Shown: positions 18,243-25,653 of the stretch, in pieces
How positions within the stretch are numbered: the first letter of the stretch is position 1
How the letters are laid out: every line of letters begins with the position of its first letter
Source: Microthrixaceae bacterium
GTDB taxonomy: Bacteria > Actinomycetota > Acidimicrobiia > Acidimicrobiales > Iamiaceae
Direction: 5' to 3'
Assembly: GCA_016702505.1 (NCBI GenBank)
Contig: JADJDU010000001.1
Span: 62,001-126,000 of the forward strand
DNA: 64,000 nucleotides
Notes under the pieces: generated by a model
Told to the model about the DNA's origin: nothing
Databases searched by the model: none
The model's input: the letters and a program-made list of their open reading frames with translations, nothing else
Translations under genes and position numbers: made by a program

Positions 18243-19617
18243 GTGAAGGTCATGTCGGGGCTCGACGCCCGCTTCCTCTACTCGGAGACACCAAACGCCC
18301 ACATGCACACCATGAAGGTGGTGGTGGTGGACCTGGCCGGTCGCCGAGCCGTTGTCGCCGGAGTCGCTTCCCGACCTGATCGAGGAACGGCTCAGTCGAA
18401 TGCCGGTACTTCGTCGACGGGTGGTGCCTGCGCCCCACAATCTCGGGAATCCCGTGCTGGTCGACGACCCCGACTTCGACATTGCCAACCACCTTCGTAC
18501 CGTCCAGGCCGCGCCGCCTGGTACCCAGCGCCAATTGGACGAGGTGGTGGCCGACATCGCCGGTGTGGCTCTGCCTCGGGACCGCCCGTTGTGGGAGATG
18601 ACCGTCGTCACCGGATTGGAAGGGGGGCGCGTGGGTTTCGTGATGAAGCTTCATCACGCGCTGGCCGACGGCGTGGCCTCGGTGGCCCTGCTGGAGAACG
18701 CCTTCATCACCGACGAAGCCGCCGCCGTGGTGGACTCATTCCGACCCGAACCCATCCCTGACTCGCGTGCCCTCTACCGGGCCGCAGCGTCGGGAGCGTC
18801 AGTGGCGTTCAAGACCGTTCCCCGTGTCGTCAAGCGGACCGCGTCGGGGGTCCGCCACGCCCGCCTTGCCCGCAAGACCGTGACCACGCCGCTACCGGGT
18901 CCCTTCGCCGGCCCCAAGACGCCGTTCAACGTGGCGCTGACCACCGATCGCACCTTTGCTGGTCTCGCCGTCCCGCTCGACGTCCTCATCACCGCCAAGC
19001 GCACCGCGGGGGTGACGCTGAACGACACCTTCCTGGCTTTGTGTGGCGGTGGCATCCGGCGTTACCTGGCCCGAATGGGAGAGCTTCCCGACAAGTCGAT
19101 GGTGGCTTCGGTGCCGATGGCCACCCGCACAGACCTCCACCGCCTCGGGGGAAACCACGTCGACAACATCTTCTTGCCCCTCGGCACCGACCTGGCCGAC
19201 CCGCTCCAGCGGATCCGCCACATCAACGACTGCTCGGTGGCGGTGAGGCGCATACGCAAGGAGTTCGGACCCGACCTGTTCGAGTGGCGATCGGGTCTGG
19301 TGCCCGCGAGCTTCCACGGTCTCCTGCCCAAGGTCTGGGGTGCGACCGGGCTGGCGGACCACCTCCGACCTCCTCTGAACGTGGTGGCATCGTGTGTCCG
19401 GGGGCCGCGAACCAACCTCGAGATAGACGGCGGACAGGTCACCTCGCTCTACTCGTGCGGACCCATCCTCGAAGGGATCGGCCTGAACATCACGGCGTGG
19501 AGCTACGTGGACACGATGTACATCTCGGTCCTGGGCTGTTCGGCCTCGCTATCTGACCCGTGGCTTCTCAGCGCGGACCTGTCCGACGAACTGGAGTCCT
19601 GGGCCACCAGATTCTGA
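18243..19617 (+). CDS. wax ester synthase/diacylglycerol acyltransferase (WS/DGAT)
   Basis: This is the bifunctional membrane-associated enzyme of actinobacterial neutral-lipid synthesis. It transfers an acyl group from acyl-CoA to diacylglycerol or a fatty alcohol. MKLHHALADGVAS holds the HHxxxDG catalytic motif and LPRDRPLWEMTVVTGLEGG precedes it. The C-terminal condensation-like domain contains the NVVASCVRGP and YSCGPILEGIGLNITAWS blocks. The N-terminus MSGLDARFLYSETPNAHMH is in a different frame: one base is missing near 18341 (VVDLAG then AEPLSPESLPDLIEERL), so the uninterrupted frame runs only from 18352. GTG 18243 is preferred, with GGGAGGAC upstream. Restored length is about 458, normal for the family. 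It is downstream of an esterase and upstream of an alpha/beta hydrolase. Confidence 0.85.
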
Positions 19618-19662
19618 CCAACGGGGGTCTCCGACCCTTCACCACTCCCCGGGGAGGCAGCA

Positions 19663-20985
19663 ATGAACGTAGTTGCATCCAAGGATCAACCCAATGCCAC
19701 CGAAGACATCGATGGCGACGGGTCTCCTAGTCGAGCGGGCGGCGACCAGGGTGCGCCCGCGTGGTGGCATCCCGCAGCCACCGTGGCCAAGGTCTCATCG
19801 GTGCCCAAGGCGGTGGAGAAGAAGCTGGCCCGCCAACCGCTGGCCCGAATGACTCTGGCCTGGCCCCGGACCGTCCGTTACCTGGTTGGAGAGGTGCTGG
19901 GCGAGGACGTGCCCGGCGTTCCCCCGGCCCGCCTCACGCCGTCGCTGGTCGGCCACGTCGTGATGGACGAGTCGATCATGGCTCTCGCCGTGGGACCGAA
20001 CCGCTTCCCCCGACGAGCCGACTACGTGCGGGTCGGCGACGAGCTGGCCCGGGCCCACGACCTGTTCACCGAACGGGGATGGTTGGACGACCCGATCTCG
20101 TTCCACCAGACACCCCCGCCCATGGAGGAACCGGTCCGCACCAAGGGATGGGCCTTGGGCCAGAGCTACGAGCGGATCTGGTGGCCGAGCGGTTACCAAC
20201 CTCACCTCGGTGTTCCCGGCACCGACCGGTGGCTGGCGTTCGAATCCAACCGAACCGCGTCGGCCTGGGTTCTACGCCACCGTGACCACAGCCGGCCCTG
20301 GGTGGTCGCCATCCACGGCTTCGGCTGCGGCTCCACTTTCATGGACCTGTTCAGCTTCCGGGCGTCGTTCCTGCACAAGGAGCTCGGCGTGAACGTGGCT
20401 GCCATCGTGTTGCCTGTACACGGAACTCGTCGCCCGAGCCGGTTCAACGGGGAAGAGTTCTTGAGCTTCGAGTTCATGAACAGCGTGCACGGGCTGACCC
20501 AGGCGCTGTGGGACGTGCGGCGCCTGCTCAGTTGGGTGCGGGCCCAGGACCCCGACGGGCTCGGTGTCTTCGGGGTGTCCCTGGGGGGTCTGGTGGCTTC
20601 GCTGGTGGCCGCCGTCGACCCCGATCTCGACATGGTCATGGCCGGCATTCCGGTGGTGGACTTCCCCGGTCTGATAGAGCACCACGCCCCCCGTCACCTC
20701 CAGATGCGCAGCATCGAGCACAACATCCTCAACGGCACCGCTCAAGATGTCCACCGGGTGGTCTCGCCGCTGGCCATGCCGGTGGCCGCGCCGATCGGTG
20801 CCCGGGCCATCTTCGCCGGCCGAGCCGATCGCTTGGCCACCACCGAACAGGCTCGCAAGCTTTGGGAACACTGGGACGAGCCGGAGACCTCTTGGTTCCC
20901 GGGGAACCACGTGGGATACCTGTGGTCCGATGTGGTCTGGAAGTTCGTGGCCTCAGCCATGGACAAGCGGGGCCTGACCGCCTAA
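19663..20985 (+). CDS. alpha/beta hydrolase, lipase/esterase-like
   Basis: This 440-residue protein has a C-terminal alpha/beta-hydrolase domain: WVVAIHGFGCGSTFMD (oxyanion region), the nucleophile elbow GVFGVSLGGL (Ser306), a probable acid in FAGRADRLATT (near 390) and a probable His in FPGNHVGYLW (about 416). The first 200 residues are family-specific, with no signal peptide. ATG 19663 follows CCGGGGAGGCAGCA. It lies 45 bases after the WS/DGAT gene, so a role in mobilising or editing neutral lipids is plausible but inferred. The last base of its TAA stop is the first base of a family A fragment. Confidence 0.75.
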   Translation: MNVVASKDQPNATEDIDGDGSPSRAGGDQGAPAWWHPAATVAKVSSVPKAVEKKLARQPLARMTLAWPRTVRYLVGEVLGEDVPGVPPARLTPSLVGHVVMDESIMALAVGPNRFPRRADYVRVGDELARAHDLFTERGWLDDPISFHQTPPPMEEPVRTKGWALGQSYERIWWPSGYQPHLGVPGTDRWLAFESNRTASAWVLRHRDHSRPWVVAIHGFGCGSTFMDLFSFRASFLHKELGVNVAAIVLPVHGTRRPSRFNGEEFLSFEFMNSVHGLTQALWDVRRLLSWVRAQDPDGLGVFGVSLGGLVASLVAAVDPDLDMVMAGIPVVDFPGLIEHHAPRHLQMRSIEHNILNGTAQDVHRVVSPLAMPVAAPIGARAIFAGRADRLATTEQARKLWEHWDEPETSWFPGNHVGYLWSDVVWKFVASAMDKRGLTA

Positions 20986-21024
20986 GCCCGGATCCACCGA
21001 AAGGCAGAGCCTTCCGCCGGGATC
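20985..21024 (+). repeat. family A repeat, left-end fragment
   Basis: It begins AGCCCGGATCCACCGA at the final A of the upstream TAA stop and covers only the terminal hairpin (AAGGCAGAGCCTTCC). It lies between two convergent genes and could act as their shared terminator. Confidence 0.65.
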
Positions 21025-21025
21025 G

Positions 21026-21841
21026 TTAGCCGATTACGGGGAACTGGCGCTCTTCGGCCAACGCGTCGAGGGTCTCTTGCATGCGGCCGGTCAGCTCGTC
21101 GTAACAGGCCTGGACGATGTCAGGATCCTCGGCCGCTTCGGGGCCGTACTGGGCCGTCCAATCGATCGGTTCGAGCAGTTCGACGGTGACCTTGGCGGGC
21201 ATGGGCAAGGTGGGTATTCCCGGTGGCATGATGCCGAGCGGGCCCAGGACCAGGGGGAAGACGCTGACCCGGAACCGTCGGTCCAGTCCTAGCCATCGGG
21301 CCAGGCTCTCGCCGCGGGTGAGCACGATCACCGATTCGTGAGCTCCGACCGAGACGGCCGGTACGACCGGGACCTGGGTGCGGAGGGCCAGTTTGACCAC
21401 GCCTTTGCGTCCGCCGAAGTCGATCTGGTTACGGGCCGACCACGGACGGAACACCTCGTGGTCGCCGCCGGGGTAGTCGATAAGGATCGAACCGCTGCGC
21501 AAGATGGCTTCCGCCGAAGCCTGGCCTGCCTCAACCGCGCCGCCTCGTGACATCACCGGTCCGATACCGGGGAGGCCGAGGAACAACGAGTGCATCAGAA
21601 CGTAGATGGGATCGTCCTCGCCCCGTTCACGCCACCATGCGCTGAGCAGGATCGGAATGTCGGGGGGAAGTTGACCTCCGGAGTGGTTGCCCACCACCAG
21701 CATGGGTCCACTGGACGGGAGGCGGTCGAAGCCCCGCACCTCGGAACGGAAGTACGAGGCGTAGGCCTCGAGGAACGGGCGAGCGGCCCGGAGGAAGTCC
21801 GGGTCCCGGGCGGCGCCGGGACCCGGCTCGTTGTCTGACAC
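21026..21841 (-). CDS. lysophospholipid acyltransferase (PlsC-like)
   Basis: This 271-residue protein belongs to the glycerolipid acyltransferase family. VVGNHSGGQLPPDIPILL carries the conserved His and downstream Asp of the H-x-D catalytic motif in the variant form with the Asp further away. The substrate-binding region has ILIDYPGGDHEVFRP, and a late PTLPMPAKVTVELLEPIDW block is typical. It would acylate a lysophosphatidic acid or related acceptor at the membrane. It is convergent with the WS/DGAT-hydrolase unit and next to a small helical protein, consistent with a lipid-synthesis neighbourhood. ATG 21841 is used. Confidence 0.8.
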   Translation of the reverse strand: MSDNEPGPGAARDPDFLRAARPFLEAYASYFRSEVRGFDRLPSSGPMLVVGNHSGGQLPPDIPILLSAWWRERGEDDPIYVLMHSLFLGLPGIGPVMSRGGAVEAGQASAEAILRSGSILIDYPGGDHEVFRPWSARNQIDFGGRKGVVKLALRTQVPVVPAVSVGAHESVIVLTRGESLARWLGLDRRFRVSVFPLVLGPLGIMPPGIPTLPMPAKVTVELLEPIDWTAQYGPEAAEDPDIVQACYDELTGRMQETLDALAEERQFPVIG

Positions 21842-21873
21842 GACGTCAGATTAGGGGGTACGTCGTGACAGGG

Positions 21874-22170
21874 TCAGACCGATGCTTTGCCCAGACCGTC
21901 GAGGGCGTTCTCGGTCACATCGATGAGGTTGATGGCGAGTCGGTTGGACGCGTCGACCACTTGGTGGGTCATTTTGAAGGCGGCGTCGATGACCTGGCGC
22001 CGAGGTCCATCGTCGCCGATGTCGGGGAAGGAGTCGTTGACCGTATCGACAAACCGCTTGATGGCATCGATGGCCGAGGATTCGTTGGCCTGAAGTCCCT
22101 CGATAAGGCCCTGAAGGCCGTCGGCGGGCTTGTCGGCGGGCTTGGTGGCGGTAGCAGTGGCAGTGGGCAT
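21874..22170 (-). CDS. small helical protein, possibly phasin-like
   Basis: This 98-residue protein begins with a short Ala/Thr/Pro/Lys tail (about 1-17). An amphipathic, largely helical body follows, containing AIDAIKRFVDTVNDSFPD and VIDAAFKMTHQVVDASNRLA. GAGGAGGGG four bases before ATG 22170 is an unusually strong ribosome-binding site, suggesting high expression. No enzyme motif or membrane segment is present. The Lys/Ala/Pro tail plus helical body recalls phasins and other granule-surface proteins, and the neighbours are lipid-synthesis genes, but the similarity is by look only. It ends 32 bases before the acyltransferase start and may share its transcript. Confidence 0.7.
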   Translation of the reverse strand: MPTATATATKPADKPADGLQGLIEGLQANESSAIDAIKRFVDTVNDSFPDIGDDGPRRQVIDAAFKMTHQVVDASNRLAINLIDVTENALDGLGKASV

Positions 22171-22294
22171 GGCCCCTCCTCGCTGGCGGGAGCCGGGTGC
22201 TCCCGGACAAGGCGAGCTTTACATCGAAGTCACCAGAAGGCCACCAAACGGTCAGGAGTCACAGGCTGTGGCCAACGTCTCGCTCCCCGTGCTA

Positions 22295-22353
22295 GGGACC
22301 CGATCCGCCGAGAGGCAGTGCCTTCCGGCGGAGTTCGGACGCCGGCCTGCCGT
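22295..22353 (+). repeat. family A repeat, left-end fragment
   Basis: It carries GATCCGCCGAGAGGC, GCCTTCCGGCGGAGTTCGG and CGCCGGCCTG, matching the first 60 bases of the full elements with the outermost terminus degraded. It lies 28 bases beyond the mesaconyl-CoA hydratase stop. No gene is seen in the rest of the 22171-22380 gap. Confidence 0.65.
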
Positions 22354-22380
22354 TCCTCAACAGGGTCGGCAGGTCGGTAG

Positions 22381-23415
22381 TCAGCGGGGGCAGAGGGCCC
22401 ACAGGTCGAGGTCGAGCAGGACCCCGGGGGCGTACTTGCCGTCCTCACCCTTGAGGGTCATCGATTGGTCCCGGCCCTTGGTGGCCACCAGTCGGAGGCG
22501 CAACGCCCCGACGCCGGGAGCCGCCGTCTCCGCCTTGTCGAGGACCTCGGACCAGGCGTACACGGTGTCACCGGCGAAGGCGGGGGCGGTGTGGGCCCCG
22601 GCGTTGACGGCAGAGACCAGCTGTGCGTTGGCCAGACCGTTGAACGACAACGCCCGAGCCATCGAGATGATGTGTCCACCGTAGATGAGGCGATTCCCAT
22701 CGGGCCGAGCCTCGACGTTGAAATGAACCTTGGCGGTGTTCTGCCAGAGACGGGTGGCCATCATGTGCTCGGCATCAGAGAGGGTGACGCCGTCGACGTG
22801 ATCGATCTTCTCTCCCACCTCGTAGTCGTCCCAGCGGTGTTGCTCACCGGCGGCCACGAAGTCGTAGCGCGAAAAGTCGAGGCCGGTGGGAACCACCAGA
22901 TCCGAGGGATCGACCACCTTGGCCAACTCGGGCACCACGGTCTCGGGTGCTGGTGCAGTCTGGTCCCGCTTGTTGACCATTACCCACCGGGCCCAGTCGA
23001 TGGCGACGTCACCGTTCTGATCGATGGCGGTCGAACGCACGTAGACCACTCCGGTCTTGCCGTTCGAGTTCTCCTTCAGACCGATCACCTCAGAGGACGT
23101 GGTGAGCGTGTCTCCGGAGCTGAGAGGACGATGGAAGCGCAACTCGGCGTAGCCCAGGTTGGCCACGGCGTTGAGGGAGACGTCGGGCACGGTCTTGCCG
23201 AAAGCGATGTGGAATCCGATCAGCTCCTCGACGGGGGCATTGGTCAGGCCGCACGCAGCCGCGAAGGCAGCCGAGGACGGAACCGCGAAGCGGGTGGGAT
23301 AGAGGGAGCCGTAGAGGGCACGGTCGCCATCGGTGATCGTGCGGGGGGTGGCGTGCGCGATCACCTGGCCGACCGTGAAGTCCTCGAAGAAGTTGCCCGG
23401 GTTGGTCTTGCTCAC
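22381..23415 (-). CDS. mch: mesaconyl-CoA hydratase (MaoC family)
   Basis: This 344-residue double-hotdog MaoC-type dehydratase resembles mesaconyl-CoA hydratase (beta-methylmalyl-CoA dehydratase) almost motif for motif. It starts MSKTNPGNFFEDFTVGQVI, then shows FGKTVPDVSLNAVANLGYAE, GLKENSNGKTGVVYVRSTA, WDDYEVGEKIDHVDGVTLSD, LIYGGHIISMARALSFNGLA and FAGDTVYAWSEVLDK. It interconverts mesaconyl-CoA and beta-methylmalyl-CoA, a step of the ethylmalonyl-CoA pathway (and of the 3-hydroxypropionate cycle). GTG 23415 is set by GGAGGACAG directly upstream. No other dedicated gene of that pathway lies beside it; an acyl-CoA mutase is at the far end of the window. It is divergent from a histidine kinase. 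Confidence 0.88.
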   Translation of the reverse strand: MSKTNPGNFFEDFTVGQVIAHATPRTITDGDRALYGSLYPTRFAVPSSAAFAAACGLTNAPVEELIGFHIAFGKTVPDVSLNAVANLGYAELRFHRPLSSGDTLTTSSEVIGLKENSNGKTGVVYVRSTAIDQNGDVAIDWARWVMVNKRDQTAPAPETVVPELAKVVDPSDLVVPTGLDFSRYDFVAAGEQHRWDDYEVGEKIDHVDGVTLSDAEHMMATRLWQNTAKVHFNVEARPDGNRLIYGGHIISMARALSFNGLANAQLVSAVNAGAHTAPAFAGDTVYAWSEVLDKAETAAPGVGALRLRLVATKGRDQSMTLKGEDGKYAPGVLLDLDLWALCPR

Positions 23416-23449
23416 CTGTCCTCCATCGGGGGTGTGTCGGAGCCGCTTC

Positions 23450-23473
23450 GGTTCCGTTCGATCGACCGGAACC
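23450..23473. promoter_or_regulatory. inverted repeat in divergent mch/kinase region
   Basis: GGTTCCG and CGGAACC form a perfect 7-bp inverted repeat around a 10-base spacer, 35 bases upstream of the hydratase GTG in the gap shared with the divergent sensor kinase. It could be an operator; there is no direct evidence. The rest of the 232-base gap shows nothing clear. Confidence 0.35.
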
Positions 23474-23647
23474 CTAAGTCGCCAAGCGGATCTGTCACGA
23501 CTCGCCCTGCCCCGTGGACGGGTCGGCTCGTGTCCTCATTGACCCGTCATCCGAAGTGCTCGGCCTGCCGGCGGCGGTTGCTTCGGTGGTAGCTCGTTGG
23601 GCTGGCGCGGGTCGGTCCATGGGTCTCCCGGGTAGGTTCGAGGGCCG

Positions 23648-25045
23648 ATGACGGCGTCTGACACCCCCGCGGCCCCACCAGCCGTCCGGCCCCGCGGCCG
23701 TTACCGGGCCCCCATGCGTCTACGGACCACCGTGGCGTTCGGGATCATCGCCTTCGCCGTGTCGACCGTGGTGGCGTTGGTCTGCTTCTTGGTCACGAGA
23801 GAGACGCTGGTGGTCCAGCGCGAGGACGGTGCCGAACGTCAGGCGTTCCTCAACGCCCGGGCAGTTCGGGCCGAGTTGCGGACCCAACAAGCCGCACCGC
23901 TCGATGCTCTGGCCCGGGTTCAAGCCAGCCCGGATGGTGCCGCCCTGCTCAGGATCGACGGACGCTGGTTCGCCAGCGCCGTCGGGTACAGCGGCGAGGA
24001 CGCCCCCGACTCGCTCCTAGCGGTCGTCGACGCCGGGTCGGCCGGGCGTCAGCGGGTGATTCGTGACGGTGAACCAGTCGAGGTGGTGGCTACTCCCATT
24101 GTCGACGTGGACGCCGTCTACGTGGAGCTGGTCCCCATGGGGGAGGTCGCTGGAACCCTTCGTCGTCTCCGTAGCGCCCTCACCATGGCCGTTGTCGGCG
24201 CGGCCAGCCTCGGCGCGTTGGCCGGTTGGGCAGTCAGCGGTCGCGTTCTGCGACCGGTTCGGCGTATGGCCGACGCCGCCAACGAGATCCGACAGGGCGC
24301 GACCACCAAGCGTCTGGCGGCTGACGGCGATGCCGACCTCGAACCTCTGGTGCTGTCGTTCAACGAGATGGTGGAGGACCTGCACCTGAGGATCGACCGT
24401 GAAGCACGCTTCGCCTCCGACGTCAGTCACGAACTGCGGTCCCCGCTGGCCACCATGGCCGCGGCCCTGTCGATCACCCGTCGACGGGTGACCGACGACG
24501 CTGGTCTGGAAGCGCTGAGCATGCTCGAGGGTGAGGTCGACCGGTTCAGTGAACTGGTGGCCGACCTGTTGGAGATATCTCGGGCCGAAGCCGGTGTGGC
24601 CGAGGTCCATCTGGAGTCGGTCGACCCGGTCACCTTCGTCAAACGGCTACTCGACTCGACCGATCGAAGCCACATCCCGATCGAGTCACAATGCAGCCCG
24701 GGCCTGACGGTGTCCTTGGACAAGCGCCGCATGGGACAGGTGCTGACCAACCTTCTGGTCAACGCCGACAACTATGCAGGAGGCGCCACGAAGGTGGAGA
24801 TCGGCGAGACCGACGACGAGGTGTGGATTGCGGTGGAGGACTCCGGCCCCGGAATTCCCGACCACCAGCGCAGCTACGTGTTCGAACGGTTCGCCCGAGG
24901 GGACGGGGCAGAGGCCCCTGGTACCGGGCTCGGTCTGGCGCTGGTCAACGAACACATGCGACTACATGGCGGAACCGTAGATCTGGGCGATGCCCCCAGC
25001 GGTGGTGCTTGTTTCACCCTGCGGTTACCGAAGGAGGCCCGATGA
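23648..25045 (+). CDS. two-component sensor histidine kinase
   Basis: This 465-residue membrane kinase has a TM helix at about 26-48, an extracytoplasmic sensor region, a second TM at about 175-197, a HAMP domain (RVLRPVRRMADAANEIRQG), a dimerisation/phosphoacceptor domain with FASDVSHELRSPLAT (His261), and an ATPase domain with N-box LTNLLVNADNYAGG, G1 EDSGPGIPD and G2 GTGLGLALVNEH. The layout matches the MtrB/MprB-type class. No response regulator is adjacent in this window, so its partner is elsewhere. Its stop overlaps the next gene's ATG by four bases, coupling it to a GerMN lipoprotein. ATG 23648 is used. Confidence 0.88.
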   Translation: MTASDTPAAPPAVRPRGRYRAPMRLRTTVAFGIIAFAVSTVVALVCFLVTRETLVVQREDGAERQAFLNARAVRAELRTQQAAPLDALARVQASPDGAALLRIDGRWFASAVGYSGEDAPDSLLAVVDAGSAGRQRVIRDGEPVEVVATPIVDVDAVYVELVPMGEVAGTLRRLRSALTMAVVGAASLGALAGWAVSGRVLRPVRRMADAANEIRQGATTKRLAADGDADLEPLVLSFNEMVEDLHLRIDREARFASDVSHELRSPLATMAAALSITRRRVTDDAGLEALSMLEGEVDRFSELVADLLEISRAEAGVAEVHLESVDPVTFVKRLLDSTDRSHIPIESQCSPGLTVSLDKRRMGQVLTNLLVNADNYAGGATKVEIGETDDEVWIAVEDSGPGIPDHQRSYVFERFARGDGAEAPGTGLGLALVNEHMRLHGGTVDLGDAPSGGACFTLRLPKEAR

Positions 25046-25638
25046 GCGTGGAACGTCCTATCCGGTCAGTCGCGGCTGGGCTGACGGTCGTGGCGATGCT
25101 CGGGCTCGGTGCCGGGTGCGGGGTCGGTCCAGACCACGAAGCCACCCGGCTGGCCGATGGCGAGGTGCCGTTCGAGTTGCTCGAGAAGACCGACGAAGCC
25201 GAGGTGACGCCATCGTCGAGCGAGGAGGTCGCCGCCTTGTTCTTCGTGAAGGGTGACCGGCTGGAACCGGTGTTCCGGGAGGTGGCAAACGATGCTTCGC
25301 CCGCCGACGTCTTGGAGGTGCTGGTCTCGGGCCCGACGCGGGGTGAGGCTCGATCCGGCCTTCGATCAGCGATAGCCGAGACCAGTCGCATCCTCGGGGT
25401 CAAGGTGTCCCGCGGGGTGGCGACGGTTGATCTCGAGACCTCAACGGGTGACGGGCGCAGCAGTGATCAGGCCCTGTCGGTGGCCCAGGTCGTGTTCACC
25501 CTCACCTCACGTCCCGGCATCGGCCGCGTGGCTTTCACCCTCGATGGCGAACCGGTGGAGGTCCCCGATGGCAGCGGCGCTCTCACCGGTGACCCAGTGG
25601 CCCGGGAGGACTACCAGGACCTGTCCCCACTTGGGTGA
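25042..25638 (+). CDS. GerMN-domain lipoprotein, LpqB-like
   Basis: This 198-residue lipoprotein has a signal peptide ending in LGLGAGC (Cys26). A single GerMN-type domain (about 65-170) has the pattern ASPADVLEVLVSGPTRGEA, ILGVKVSRGVATVDLETSTG and LSVAQVVFTLTSRPGIGRVA. In mycobacteria the GerMN lipoprotein LpqB is encoded next to the kinase MtrB and modulates it. Here the lipoprotein ATG lies inside the kinase stop (ATGA), implying equimolar production and a similar modulating role (inference). It is much shorter than LpqB and lacks the beta-propeller part. Confidence 0.8.
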   Translation: MSVERPIRSVAAGLTVVAMLGLGAGCGVGPDHEATRLADGEVPFELLEKTDEAEVTPSSSEEVAALFFVKGDRLEPVFREVANDASPADVLEVLVSGPTRGEARSGLRSAIAETSRILGVKVSRGVATVDLETSTGDGRSSDQALSVAQVVFTLTSRPGIGRVAFTLDGEPVEVPDGSGALTGDPVAREDYQDLSPLG

Positions 25639-25653
25639 CGGTGGCTTGTCGCC

